Of a stretch of 64,000 nt of DNA, positions 36,799 through 45,873 are shown piece after piece. This DNA comes from Parasporobacterium paucivorans DSM 15970 (GTDB taxonomy: Bacteria > Bacillota > Clostridia > Lachnospirales > Lachnospiraceae): NCBI RefSeq assembly GCF_900141895.1, contig NZ_FQYT01000008.1, positions 38,058-102,057 on the forward strand. Reading direction: 5' to 3'. The position numbers and the translations under genes are program-made. Numbering within the stretch: the first letter of the stretch is position 1; every line of letters begins with the position of its first letter. Below the pieces are notes generated by a model that saw nothing but the letters and a program-made list of their open reading frames with translations, had not been told where the DNA came from and did not search any database.

Positions 36799-39495
36799 CT
36801 AAGCCTTTTCAATTTTAACAGCACATACCTTGTATTCCGGAATTCCGGAAAGCTCGTCCGTTACGGAATTGGTTATTTCATTAACGTTTCCGTCCGCAAA
36901 ATGAAAGGTCATGAACACTTCGTTCGGAGACACTACGTTTCCGATTCTTGCTGAAGTGATTACTTCTCCACGCCTGGAACAGATCTTGACCTTTTCACCA
37001 TCGCGGATATTCATCTTCTCCGCATCCTGAGCATTTATTTCTACATACGATTCATTACTGATTTGTACGATGCCTTCCGTCCTGCCTGTCATTGATGCAT
37101 TATTATAATGGTAGAGCATACGTCCCGTAATCATGGTTAATGGATATTCAGCGTCGGGCAGTTCATCCGGTTCCTTGAATTCAATCGCCTTGAAAAGACC
37201 ACGTCCTCTGGTAAATTCATCCATATGAAGAATGCAGGTCCCTTTGTCTGTTGAACTGGTACAAGGCCATTGCAAGGACTCTCCCCCATCAAGGCGTTCA
37301 TGGGAAACACCGGCAAAGCTAGGCGTTACGCTTGCGACTTCCCGCATAATATCCGCTGCAGAATCAAAATGTGCCGGGTATCCAATTCTGGTCATGACAT
37401 CGCAGAAAACATCCGAATCCAGTCTCATTTCTCCTTCCAGCTCCACTGCCTTTCGTACCCTCTGAACTCGGCGCTCCGTATTCGTGAAGGTTCCCTCTTT
37501 TTGGGCGTAGCTTGCTCCAGGAAGGATTACGTCGGCGTATTTTGCCGTTTCTGTCATGAACAATTCCTGCACTACCAGGAAATCAAGTTTTTCTAAAGCT
37601 TTTCGAATATGATTGGAGTCCGGGTCTGTTGCAGCCGGATCTTCGCCGAAGATATATAATGCTTTTATCCGGTCTTCAAGAATCGCCGGAAAAACTTCTG
37701 TGGAACGCAGACCCTGCGTAGTACTGAGTGTACATCCCCAGGCTTTTTCAAATTTAGACACATTGTCCGGGTTACTGGTTTTCTGGTATCCTGGAAAATC
37801 ACCTGGAAGACATCCCATGTCACAGGCACCCTGTACGTTGTTCTGCCCTCTGAGTGGATTGACTCCGCATCCGTATTTTCCCAGTTTCCCAACCAGAAGA
37901 GCCATGTTGGACATGGACATTACACCTTCCGTACCGGTGGAATGCTCTGTTACCCCCAGACAGTAGATGATGGGAGCCCTGTCTGCCTTCGCATACATGA
38001 GAGCCGCTTCAATAAGCATTTCTTTATCAATACCACAGATCTGTGCTACTTTTTCCGGAGTATATTCTTTAACCAGATCTTTAAGTTCTTCATAACCTTC
38101 TGTTCTTCCTGCAATATAATCCTGATCCTCAAGACCGTTCGAAATGATAACATTCATGATACCATTGGCAAAGGCTACGTTGGTGCCGGGTCTGATCTGC
38201 ATATGCATATATGTGTAATCCATCAGATCAATGGCACGTGGGTCTGCGACAATCAGTTTGGCTCCTCTTAACACTGCCTGGCGGATCTGTATACCGATTA
38301 CCGGATGCGCCTCTGTTGTGTTGGATCCAATCAGGAAGATTACCTCCGGCGCTTCCATAATGTCCGCAATGGAGTTTGTCATGGCTCCGGATCCCAAAGT
38401 CGTTGCAAGTCCCACAACGGAAGGTCCGTGGCACAATCTGGCGCAATTATCCACATTATTGGTTCCAATTGCAGCCCTCATCATCTTCTGGAAAACATAA
38501 TTATCTTCATTCGTAGATCTGGAGCAGGAAAATCCCGCAATAGCGTCTGGTCCTGATTCCTTTTTATGCTGGAGAATTTTCGCTGCGATCAGATCTAAGG
38601 CTTCATCCCATGAAGCTCTTTGGAATTCACCATTTCTTTTAATCAGAGGATATTTAATACGGTCTGGATGTTTAACAAATTCAAAAGATCCATATCGTCC
38701 TTTGACGCAAAGCATTCCTCTGTTGGACGGTCCCTCCAGAGCTTCCGTTCCAATGATTTCATCATCCTTTACAATAAGGTTATACTGGCAGCCTACTCCG
38801 CAGTGAGGGCATGTTGTCCCGACCTTTTTAACATCCCATAGTCTCGGTATGCCCTTAATCTTTTTATCCAAAAGAGCCCCTGTCGGACAGTTTGCGACAC
38901 AGTTCCCACAGGATTCACAGTTTGATTCGGACCACTTTATATCATAAACCATGCTCATATGGGTTCCGATTCCACGTCCGTTAATGGAAATAACTTTACG
39001 GCCCTGCAGACTGGTACATACCCTTTCGCATTTTCTGCACATGATGCATGCATTTGGATCAAAATCAAAGAATGGGTTGGATGTGTCCACGTCAAATCTG
39101 GGAGCATCCCCAGGATACGTTGTATCCTCAACGCCATATTCCATACATAGTTCCTGAAGCTGACAATGGGAGTTCTGCCTGCACGTAAGACACCTTTTTT
39201 CATGAATGCTCATAAGCATATCAAGGATAAAGCGCCTTGAATCAATTACGGCTTCGGAACGGGTTTCAACCTGCATTCCCTCCGCGCAATGCTCAGAGCA
39301 TGCGGTAAAGAGACCTTTTTTTCTTCCTCCCTTGACTTCAACCACGCACATCCTGCAGGATCCGTCAGGTGTAAGATCTTTCAAATAACATAATGTAGGA
39401 ATTTCAATACCAATGCTTTCGGCCGCCTTCAGAATGGTGGTTTCTTCAGGTACCGTGACCTTAATGCCGTCTATTTCAATATTTACATTTTTCAT
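36799..39495 (-). CDS. fdhA: NAD-linked formate dehydrogenase catalytic subunit, Cys-type, with NuoG-like N-terminus
   Basis: An 898-residue molybdo/tungstoenzyme. The N-terminal 2Fe-2S domain (CYLKDLTPDGSCRMC) is followed by a His-Cys3 cluster segment, a double 4Fe-4S domain (CIMCRKCERVC; CESCGNCVANCP) and the molybdopterin domain with its own 4Fe-4S motif (CPHCGVGCQYN). The metal ligand is Cys in CARLCHGPSVVGLA, not selenocysteine. It presumably oxidises formate or reduces CO2, passing electrons through the NuoF/NuoE-like subunits encoded just upstream. A different molybdopterin oxidoreductase substrate cannot be ruled out, but the CHGP context supports formate. No maturation gene (fdhD) is present. 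Confidence 0.88.
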   Translation of the reverse strand: MKNVNIEIDGIKVTVPEETTILKAAESIGIEIPTLCYLKDLTPDGSCRMCVVEVKGGRKKGLFTACSEHCAEGMQVETRSEAVIDSRRFILDMLMSIHEKRCLTCRQNSHCQLQELCMEYGVEDTTYPGDAPRFDVDTSNPFFDFDPNACIMCRKCERVCTSLQGRKVISINGRGIGTHMSMVYDIKWSESNCESCGNCVANCPTGALLDKKIKGIPRLWDVKKVGTTCPHCGVGCQYNLIVKDDEIIGTEALEGPSNRGMLCVKGRYGSFEFVKHPDRIKYPLIKRNGEFQRASWDEALDLIAAKILQHKKESGPDAIAGFSCSRSTNEDNYVFQKMMRAAIGTNNVDNCARLCHGPSVVGLATTLGSGAMTNSIADIMEAPEVIFLIGSNTTEAHPVIGIQIRQAVLRGAKLIVADPRAIDLMDYTYMHMQIRPGTNVAFANGIMNVIISNGLEDQDYIAGRTEGYEELKDLVKEYTPEKVAQICGIDKEMLIEAALMYAKADRAPIIYCLGVTEHSTGTEGVMSMSNMALLVGKLGKYGCGVNPLRGQNNVQGACDMGCLPGDFPGYQKTSNPDNVSKFEKAWGCTLSTTQGLRSTEVFPAILEDRIKALYIFGEDPAATDPDSNHIRKALEKLDFLVVQELFMTETAKYADVILPGASYAQKEGTFTNTERRVQRVRKAVELEGEMRLDSDVFCDVMTRIGYPAHFDSAADIMREVASVTPSFAGVSHERLDGGESLQWPCTSSTDKGTCILHMDEFTRGRGLFKAIEFKEPDELPDAEYPLTMITGRMLYHYNNASMTGRTEGIVQISNESYVEINAQDAEKMNIRDGEKVKICSRRGEVITSARIGNVVSPNEVFMTFHFADGNVNEITNSVTDELSGIPEYKVCAVKIEKA

Positions 39496-39507
39496 CCGTT
39501 CAGCCTC

Positions 39508-40797
39508 CTAATCCATTTTGCATGTTCCGGCCGGACATACTCCGCGAGTATGGGCAATGAATTCATCCCGTCTGTATTTCAAGGCGCTATCCATAGCCGT
39601 TGAAGCTGCCTGTCCCAGTCCGCATAATGACAGTCTGGCTACATGAATTGACAGATCTTCAAGCCTGTCTAAATCTCCTGGAACTGCTTTCCCGGTTGTG
39701 AACTTGGTAAGCAGTTCCAGAATCCTGGTAGTTCCAATTCTGCAAGGGGTGCATTTCCCACAGGATTCATAAGCAAAAAAGGACATGACATGCTTAACAT
39801 AGTCAACCAGACAGACCGTTTCATCCATAACCGCAATGGCCCCTGAACCAACTGTCAGTCCTGCATCCTTCAGTTCTTCATAACAGTATCTAGTATCAAG
39901 CTGCTCCGGAAAGCATAAAGGACCTGCCTGTCCCCCGATATGAAGGAATTTGAATTCTTTTCCGTCAGGGATCCCTCCACCCAGTTCCTCATCGAAAACT
40001 ATGTCGCGTAAGGATGTGCCTATACGGATTTCATAAGTTTTTCTATTTTTTATATGTGTGGATAAAGAAATCAGTTTTGTTCCGCCGTCTGTTGAGGTGC
40101 CATAAGATTTGAATTCCTGAGCACCGATATTCATCAACACTGCTACGCCGGCATAAGACTCGACATTATTAACCAGGGTTGGCTTGCTGTACAGCCCCAC
40201 CTCGGCAAGGTGAGGCGGCTTAATCCTGGGCCTCGAAACTAATGATTCAATGGAATTAAGCAGGGCCGAATTTTCACCGCATACATAGGAACCGGCTCCG
40301 TTTACAATGGTAATTGTATAATCGAAGCCTTCCATTCCCATTATGTTTTTGCCAAGATATCCTGCTTTTTGTGCATTTTCCAGTGCCTGTGCAAAAATAT
40401 CCGTAATATTTCTATATTCGCCCCTGATATATATAATTCCACGTTTTGCTTTAAACAGATATCCGGCAATAAGCATACCTTCGATAATACGAAGTGGCGC
40501 ATGCTTAATCAGTTCCCTGTCTTTATATGTTCCAGGTTCGCCTTCGTCTGCATTACATACAACGTACTTAGGGTCGCCTTCGATATTATAAAGCTGCTCC
40601 CACTTTCTGCCAGTTGGATAGGATGCTCCGCCTTTTCCCAGAAGCGCAGATTCTTTGATCTCATCAAGAATTTCCCGGTCTGTCATGGCTACTGCCCTTC
40701 GAATGCCTTTAAATCCGCCATATTTAATATAGTCTTCGACTGATGCAGGATTTGTTTCTCCGACTCCACTCAATAACAGTGCTGCTGTTTTTAACAT
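39508..40797 (-). CDS. nuoF: NuoF/HydB-like NADH-binding flavoprotein subunit
   Basis: The 429-residue protein has the FMN/NADH-binding part: GKGGASYPTGRKW, CNADEGEPGTYKDR, GAGSYVCGENSALLNSIE, and the 4Fe-4S ligands in ESCGKCTPCRIGT. It ends right after CPAGTCK, so the C-terminal double ferredoxin domain and the N-terminal thioredoxin-like domain of long HydB proteins are both missing. The ATG at 40797 is chosen for the AAAGGA box and typical N-terminus; the frame extends to 40923 inside nuoE. It probably links formate oxidation to NAD+. Confidence 0.9.
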   Translation of the reverse strand: MLKTAALLLSGVGETNPASVEDYIKYGGFKGIRRAVAMTDREILDEIKESALLGKGGASYPTGRKWEQLYNIEGDPKYVVCNADEGEPGTYKDRELIKHAPLRIIEGMLIAGYLFKAKRGIIYIRGEYRNITDIFAQALENAQKAGYLGKNIMGMEGFDYTITIVNGAGSYVCGENSALLNSIESLVSRPRIKPPHLAEVGLYSKPTLVNNVESYAGVAVLMNIGAQEFKSYGTSTDGGTKLISLSTHIKNRKTYEIRIGTSLRDIVFDEELGGGIPDGKEFKFLHIGGQAGPLCFPEQLDTRYCYEELKDAGLTVGSGAIAVMDETVCLVDYVKHVMSFFAYESCGKCTPCRIGTTRILELLTKFTTGKAVPGDLDRLEDLSIHVARLSLCGLGQAASTAMDSALKYRRDEFIAHTRGVCPAGTCKMD

Positions 40798-40819
40798 ATC
40801 AGATATTCCTTTCCGTGTT

Positions 40820-41317
40820 TTATTGATTTTCCGCTTTAAGATTGGAAATGATCTGTCTGATTTTTTCCTCATCCAGATCCCCATGTATTTCATCACCGAT
40901 TTTAATAACCGGTCCAATATCACATGCTCCCACGCATTCGGTAAAGGAAAGTTTGAACTGTTTATCAGGAGTAGATTCTCCCATCTTTATACCCAGTATA
41001 CGTTCCAGGATTTCAATGATCGTACCGGATTTTGTATAATAACAGGGAGCACTCGTACATACTTCTATCAGATTTCTGGCCTGTGGAGTGTCCTCAAGCA
41101 TGGCATAGAAAGTAATGATATCAAATACGTGGGTGAGCGATATGCCAATTTCCTTTGCAACAAGACCGGCTGTTTCCTCGTCAATATAATTCATTTCCGA
41201 TTGTGCCTGCAATTCCAGTAGAATTGCCAGCACATGTTCTCTGTCGGCACCTTTTGAATGGATGATTTTTAACTTTTCCTCTCTAGTCAGTCCGTGTTTT
41301 TTAATGCTGTCGTTCAT
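40820..41317 (-). CDS. nuoE: NuoE/HydA-C-like thioredoxin-fold 2Fe-2S subunit
   Basis: A 165-residue 24-kDa-type subunit with four Cys for a 2Fe-2S cluster: CTSAPCYYTKSG and ECVGACDIGP. ITFYAMLEDTPQARN precedes them as usual. It is the first gene of nuoE-nuoF-fdhA-hisA. The ATG at 41317 follows AGGAGG at ideal spacing; the TTG three bases upstream is not needed. Homologues also occur in NADP-reducing and bifurcating hydrogenases, so the partner assignment rests on gene order. Confidence 0.92.
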   Translation of the reverse strand: MNDSIKKHGLTREEKLKIIHSKGADREHVLAILLELQAQSEMNYIDEETAGLVAKEIGISLTHVFDIITFYAMLEDTPQARNLIEVCTSAPCYYTKSGTIIEILERILGIKMGESTPDKQFKLSFTECVGACDIGPVIKIGDEIHGDLDEEKIRQIISNLKAENQ

Positions 41318-41332
41318 CAAAACCTCCTGTTA

Positions 41333-41344
41333 TTACACTTGTAA
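41333..41344. promoter_or_regulatory. 12-bp palindrome upstream of nuoE
   Basis: TTACACTTGTAA is a perfect dyad (TTACA/TGTAA around CT). It lies between the pnp terminator and the nuoE ribosome binding site, where an operator would be expected. No clear promoter is visible beside it, so function is uncertain. Confidence 0.4.
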
Positions 41345-41348
41345 TTTA

Positions 41349-41382
41349 AAAGCTCCTGCCTGCACCAGCAGGCAGGAGCTTT
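41349..41382 (-). terminator. Terminator after pnp
   Basis: Perfect 14-bp arms at 41349-41362 and 41369-41382 enclose a 6-base loop just after the pnp stop. On the minus strand the stem ends in TTTT. Confidence 0.8.
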
Positions 41383-41395
41383 ATTTTGCATCAGA

Positions 41396-43483
41396 TTATT
41401 CTACATCTTTTATGCTGAAACTCATTCTGCCCATTTTATCTTTCCCAAGACATACAACCTTGACCTTGTCTCCAACGGAGAGCACATCCTCAACCTTTTC
41501 GACTCTGTCTTTTGAAATCTTAGATATATGAACCATACCTTCCTTGCCAGGGGCAAACTCAATGAATGCTCCAAATTCTTTGATGCTGACCACTGTACCC
41601 TCCAGAATATCCCCTGCCTTGAATTCCTTGACAATTGTCTGGATTATATTGATGGCCTCATCCATTCCTTCTTTTTCAACTCCGCAGACGGATACGGCTC
41701 CTTCATCGTTAATATCGATCTTCACGCCGGTTTTCTCAATAATGGCATTGATTACCTTGCCTCTTTGTCCTACAACTTCACCGATTTTAGAAGGATCAAT
41801 CTGAATCTGAACGATTTTCGGAGCATACTTGCCTACTTCAGGTCTTGGTTGCGCAATAACCGGATTCATGACTTCATGAAGGATATATGTTCTTGCTTCC
41901 TTTGTCCTGTGTATAGCTTCTTCGATGATTGGACGTGTCAGTCCATGAATCTTTATGTCCATCTGGATGGCGGTAATACCTGTATCCGTTCCGGCCACTT
42001 TGAAGTCCATGTCGCCGAAGAAATCTTCAAGCCCCTGAATATCAGTCAGAACAAGGTAGTCATCGTCCGTATCACCTGTAACGAGTCCGGCAGAGATTCC
42101 GGCAACCGGTGCTTTGATAGGAACTCCTGCCGCCATAAGGGACATGGAAGAAGCACATACACTCGCCTGGGAAGTAGAGCCGTTGGATTCAAAAGTTTCC
42201 GATACGGTTCTTATTGCATATGGGAAATCCGCTTCCGATGGAAGGACTGGAATCAATGCATTTTCTGCCAGGGCTCCGTGTCCAATTTCTCTTCTGCCCG
42301 GTCCTCTGGATGGTTTTGTTTCACCAACCGAGTAAGATGGAAAATTATAATGATGCATATAGCGTTTTGATGTTTCACTTTCATCCAGGCCATCGATTCT
42401 CTGTGCCGCAGATAAAGGTCCCAGTGTAGTCGCCGTCATAATCTGGGTCTGTCCCCTTGTAAACATGGCGGAACCGTGTACCCTTGGGAGAAAATCAACT
42501 TCGGCTGCAAGATGCCTTATTTCATCGACTGCTCTTCCGTCAGGACGTTTCTGGTCTTTAAGTATCATTTTTCTGACTGTCTTTTTCTGGTACTTATAAA
42601 TTGCTTCATCCACAGCTCCAAGCCAGTCTTCATGGCTTTCCGCAAAGGCTTCCTTTATTCTGGTCTTGATGGATCTGATATTGTCATCTCTGATCTGCTT
42701 AACATCTGTGAATACAGCCTCTTCCATTTCCTGGGAAGGCACGAGTTCCTTGATGGCATCCATCATTCCTTCCGGAATGAGGTGTCTGCTGTATTCATGT
42801 TTTTCTTTACCGCACTCTGCAACAATTTTTTCAAAAAAGGCAATAATCTGTCGGTTCAAGCCGTCTGCTGCATATATGGCCTCAATCATTTTGTCTTCCG
42901 GCACTTCGTTTGCACTGGCTTCTATCATGATCACCTTATCTTTTGTGGATGCAACGGTCAGCTCCATGTCAGATGCTGCCTTCTGCTCTGCCGTCGGATT
43001 GAACACAAACACACCATCAACCATACCCACCTGGGTAGCTGCAATGGGTCCGTCAAAAGGGATATCCGATATTGCAGTTGAAATTGCTGATCCAAGCATA
43101 GCAGTCAGCTCCGGGCTGCAATCCTGGTCCACTGACATCACCAGGTTGCTGATTGTAACATCATTCCTGTAATCATCAGGGAAAAGAGGTCTCATTGGTC
43201 TGTCGATCACCCTCGAAGTGAGGACAGCATTCGTGGATGCCTTTCCTTCCCTCTTGTTGAATCCTCCGGGAACCTTACCAACGGAATACATTTTTTCTTC
43301 ATATTCCACACTTAAAGGGAAGAAATCTATCCCTTCCCTGGGTTTTTCAGAAGAAGTAGTAGTCGACAATACTACCGTATCGCCGTAATGCATGAGTGCT
43401 GCACCGTTTGCCTGTCCTGCTACTCTGCCGATATCAATTGAAAGTGTCCTTCCGGCAAGCTCCATACTATAAGTTTTATACAT
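41396..43483 (-). CDS. pnp: Polynucleotide phosphorylase
   Basis: A complete 695-residue PNPase with two RNase PH domains (first with TTTSSEKPREGIDFFPL; second with FTRGQTQIMTATTLG and GRREIGHGALAE), then KH (VVGQRGKVINAIIEKTG) and S1 (EGTVVSIKEFGAFIEF) RNA-binding domains. It degrades RNA 3' to 5' using phosphate. It lies downstream of rpsO, as in many bacteria, behind a long hairpin in the leader. Confidence 0.97.
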   Translation of the reverse strand: MYKTYSMELAGRTLSIDIGRVAGQANGAALMHYGDTVVLSTTTSSEKPREGIDFFPLSVEYEEKMYSVGKVPGGFNKREGKASTNAVLTSRVIDRPMRPLFPDDYRNDVTISNLVMSVDQDCSPELTAMLGSAISTAISDIPFDGPIAATQVGMVDGVFVFNPTAEQKAASDMELTVASTKDKVIMIEASANEVPEDKMIEAIYAADGLNRQIIAFFEKIVAECGKEKHEYSRHLIPEGMMDAIKELVPSQEMEEAVFTDVKQIRDDNIRSIKTRIKEAFAESHEDWLGAVDEAIYKYQKKTVRKMILKDQKRPDGRAVDEIRHLAAEVDFLPRVHGSAMFTRGQTQIMTATTLGPLSAAQRIDGLDESETSKRYMHHYNFPSYSVGETKPSRGPGRREIGHGALAENALIPVLPSEADFPYAIRTVSETFESNGSTSQASVCASSMSLMAAGVPIKAPVAGISAGLVTGDTDDDYLVLTDIQGLEDFFGDMDFKVAGTDTGITAIQMDIKIHGLTRPIIEEAIHRTKEARTYILHEVMNPVIAQPRPEVGKYAPKIVQIQIDPSKIGEVVGQRGKVINAIIEKTGVKIDINDEGAVSVCGVEKEGMDEAINIIQTIVKEFKAGDILEGTVVSIKEFGAFIEFAPGKEGMVHISKISKDRVEKVEDVLSVGDKVKVVCLGKDKMGRMSFSIKDVE

Positions 43484-43509
43484 ATTTGTTCCTCCTCGTT
43501 CTTACAGAA

Positions 43510-43569
43510 GCCTCCGAAACTACTGAAAAATACACCATTTTCATCATGTTCTTTTCAGCGGTCTCGGCT
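43510..43569 (-). promoter_or_regulatory. Long leader hairpin between rpsO and pnp
   Basis: Arms at about 43510-43529 and 43551-43569 pair in an imperfect stem of roughly 15 bp, including CTGAAAA/TTTTCAG. The position matches the RNase III-processed autoregulatory hairpin of E. coli pnp. Conservation of the mechanism here is inferred. Confidence 0.45.
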
Positions 43570-43598
43570 ATCCACTTCTGCAGATATTTTTATATAAC

Positions 43599-43630
43599 AA
43601 TAGACTTAACGCCTGGGCGCCAAGTCTATT
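43599..43630 (-). terminator. Hairpin after rpsO
   Basis: Arms AATAGACTT (43599-43607) and AAGTCTATT (43622-43630) pair, with an inner CGCC/GGCG stem. No strong U tract follows on the minus strand, so it may be a partial terminator or a stabilising 3' stem that lets some transcription reach pnp. Confidence 0.55.
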
Positions 43631-43644
43631 AAGTTAAACAAACG

Positions 43645-43911
43645 TTATTTTCTGATACCTAAACGCTCAATCAATACACGATAACTTTCAACATCGTTTC
43701 TCTTCAGGTAATCAAGTAATCCTCTTCTCTGTCCAACAAGCTTAAGAAGACCTCTTCTGGAATGATGATCTTTTTTGTGGATTTTCAAATGCTCTGTAAG
43801 TTCAGTAATTCTTGCTGTCAAAATGGCGATCTGAACTTCCGGTGAACCTGTGTCGCCGGGCTTTCTTCCGTAATCGTTAATCAATTCTGCTTTTTTTTCT
43901 TTTGCTATCAT
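43645..43911 (-). CDS. rpsO: 30S ribosomal protein S15
   Basis: An 88-residue S15 with [35 protein letters not shown] and [14 protein letters not shown]. It binds 16S rRNA helices early in assembly. It has its own promoter after ribF and a leader of about 80 bases that could carry an S15 autoregulation site. The GGAGG ribosome binding site is strong. Confidence 0.97.
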   Translation of the reverse strand: MIAKEKKAELINDYGRKPGDTGSPEVQIAILTARITELTEHLKIHKKDHHSRRGLLKLVGQRRGLLDYLKRNDVESYRVLIERLGIRK

Positions 43912-44001
43912 ATTTGTTTCCTCCTAATATTTTATTCACCATGTTCATCAGAATCAGGTCGGAGTTTCCAGAATCCGAGAATAGGCAAAATCTACAGTGT
44001 G

Positions 44002-44030
44002 AGTATATCACAGGGGCTATTTTTTGTCTA
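44002..44030 (-). promoter_or_regulatory. Promoter of rpsO
   Basis: Minus-strand TAGACA (44025-44030), a 17-base spacer and TATACT (44002-44007). The -35 box overlaps the end of ribF. Confidence 0.65.
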
Positions 44031-44954
44031 GTTGTTAATTCCTCTGATGGCTTCCCTGCAACGCTCAATATCGAGTAAAATCTGATTTTTCAAAGTATTC
44101 ACATTGTCAAACTTCTTCTCTGGTCTGATAAATTCCAGAAACTGCACTTCGATAATTTTTCCATACAGATTCCCTTCAAAATCAAGCAGATGCGTCTCCA
44201 CTCCCCTTACCATTTCATCAGAAACCGTGGGCTTGCAGCCAACATTCGTTATACCATCATGGCTTTTCCCTTCAATGATTGTCCGTGTCGCATAGACGCC
44301 ATCCGGGGGCAGAATCTTATTCCTGGGCGGAAGCAGGTTTAGTGTCGGTGAACCCAGCATTCTTCCAAGCTGGTTTCCATATACAACCCGTCCGATTACC
44401 GTGAAGGGATATCCCAGCATTTCATTTGCCTTTTTTAGATTTCCTTCAATCAGTTCCCTTTTGATTAATGTACTGCTGATTTCCCGGTCTCCGTCCCTCT
44501 CCAGTTCCAGCACGATCGTATCAAAGCCATAGCGCGAGCCCAGTTCCTTTAATAGTTCTGTGTCTCCGTGCCGATTGTGTCCAAATCGAAAATCACTGCC
44601 GCACACCAGACTTTTGACCCCAAGGGACTTTACCAGGATTTCACTCACAAAATCCTCCGGTTCCATTTTGGCAGTTTCCATATCAAATGGAAATTCAATC
44701 AGAACATCAACACCGTTTTCTTCGTGGAATATCCTTCTTTCGTCTCTGGTCAGAAGATAGACAGGTTTATCCCCGCAGATCAAGCTGACCGGCGGCATAT
44801 CAAACGTGAATACCACAGAAAGACATCCTTTTTTCTTCTCTTCTGCAAGAACGGCCAGAAGTTTTCTGTGCCCTTTATGGAGCCCGTCAAATTTACCCAG
44901 AGTAATGGCAGTATCCGTTAATGAAAATTCCTTTGTACCGGTAATATATTCCAT
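44028..44954 (-). CDS. ribF: Bifunctional riboflavin kinase / FAD synthetase
   Basis: A 308-residue RibF. The N-terminal nucleotidyltransferase part has TLGKFDGLHKGHRKLL and SSTLIKREL; the C-terminal flavokinase part has GRVVYGNQLGRMLGSPTLN (family GxxxGRxLGFPTAN) and GVYATR. It makes FMN and FAD. GGAGA precedes the ATG; it is cotranscribed after truB. Confidence 0.96.
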   Translation of the reverse strand: MEYITGTKEFSLTDTAITLGKFDGLHKGHRKLLAVLAEEKKKGCLSVVFTFDMPPVSLICGDKPVYLLTRDERRIFHEENGVDVLIEFPFDMETAKMEPEDFVSEILVKSLGVKSLVCGSDFRFGHNRHGDTELLKELGSRYGFDTIVLELERDGDREISSTLIKRELIEGNLKKANEMLGYPFTVIGRVVYGNQLGRMLGSPTLNLLPPRNKILPPDGVYATRTIIEGKSHDGITNVGCKPTVSDEMVRGVETHLLDFEGNLYGKIIEVQFLEFIRPEKKFDNVNTLKNQILLDIERCREAIRGINN

Positions 44955-44970
44955 ACATTCTCCTCATCAC

Positions 44971-45873
44971 CTAAAACATCTTCACGCATTTATATAGCTG
45001 CATTGCATCGTCAAACGCATACAATGCATGAAAATCTCCTGTCTCGTCGTATACCCTTACGGTTTGGGAGCCTTCCTTCGAAATTGAGTTGAAATATTCT
45101 TCTTTAAGTACGTTTCCGTTCAGAAGCATGTTCAAATAAGAATTCGAAATCACAGCATCAGAATATTGTTCAAACATCTTATCGATTGGAATGATAAAAG
45201 AGTCCAGCTCACTGCAGCCGGCAAGAGCTTCAACGTCTGCAAGCCGAAGACTGTCTTTCAGCTGAAAACTTCCAGCCTTCGTCCGCACAAGACTTTCCAT
45301 ACATCCATAACAACCAAGTTTTTCTCCAATATCATTGCAGAGTGTCCTGATGTAGGTCCCTTTAGAGCACTCCACGGAAAACTCGACCCTGGGCAGCTGG
45401 ATCGAATGTATTTCAATGGAGTAGATGTGAATCCGTCTGGCTTCCCTCTGGATTGTAATTCCCTGTCTGGCCAAATCGCAGAGTTTTTTCCCTCCAACCT
45501 TCAAAGCCGAGTACATCGGCGGAATCTGGTCGTATTCTCCCAGAAAGGAGAGAATTGCCTCTCTGACCTTTTCCTGCGTAAGCGCAAGTTCCATGGCACT
45601 TATATCAATCTGGTTCAGAATATTTCCCGTAATATCCTGGGTATCCGTCTGGATTCCCAGCAACAGCACGGCTTCATACACTTTATCCTTATCCGTCAAT
45701 AAATCACATAACTTTGTAGCTTTCCCGAGGCACACCGGGAGCACCCCCTCCGCATCCGGATCAAGGGTACCTGTATGTCCGATCTTCTTCTGTTTCAGTA
45801 TCCCCCTGAGCTTAGCAACAACGTCATGGGAAGTATACCCTTTTTCTTTATATACGTTCAGAATTCCATTCAT
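44971..45873 (-). CDS. truB: tRNA pseudouridine-55 synthase
   Basis: A 300-residue TruB with NVYKEKGYTSHDVV, the catalytic-Asp motif HTGTLDPDAEGVLPVC and CSKGTYIRTLCNDIG. It makes the T-loop pseudouridine in tRNA. The ATG has GGAGA about 10 bases upstream and lies inside the end of nrnA (26-base overlap). Confidence 0.96.
   Translation of the reverse strand: MNGILNVYKEKGYTSHDVVAKLRGILKQKKIGHTGTLDPDAEGVLPVCLGKATKLCDLLTDKDKVYEAVLLLGIQTDTQDITGNILNQIDISAMELALTQEKVREAILSFLGEYDQIPPMYSALKVGGKKLCDLARQGITIQREARRIHIYSIEIHSIQLPRVEFSVECSKGTYIRTLCNDIGEKLGCYGCMESLVRTKAGSFQLKDSLRLADVEALAGCSELDSFIIPIDKMFEQYSDAVISNSYLNMLLNGNVLKEEYFNSISKEGSQTVRVYDETGDFHALYAFDDAMQLYKCVKMF

Noticed and set aside
36799..39495. 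Selenocysteine formate dehydrogenase
   Set aside because: The metal-ligand position in CARLCHGP is encoded by a Cys codon, and no in-frame TGA occurs.
41528..42370. Plus-strand 280-codon ORF opposite pnp
   Set aside because: Antisense shadow of a highly conserved gene; composition is not protein-like.
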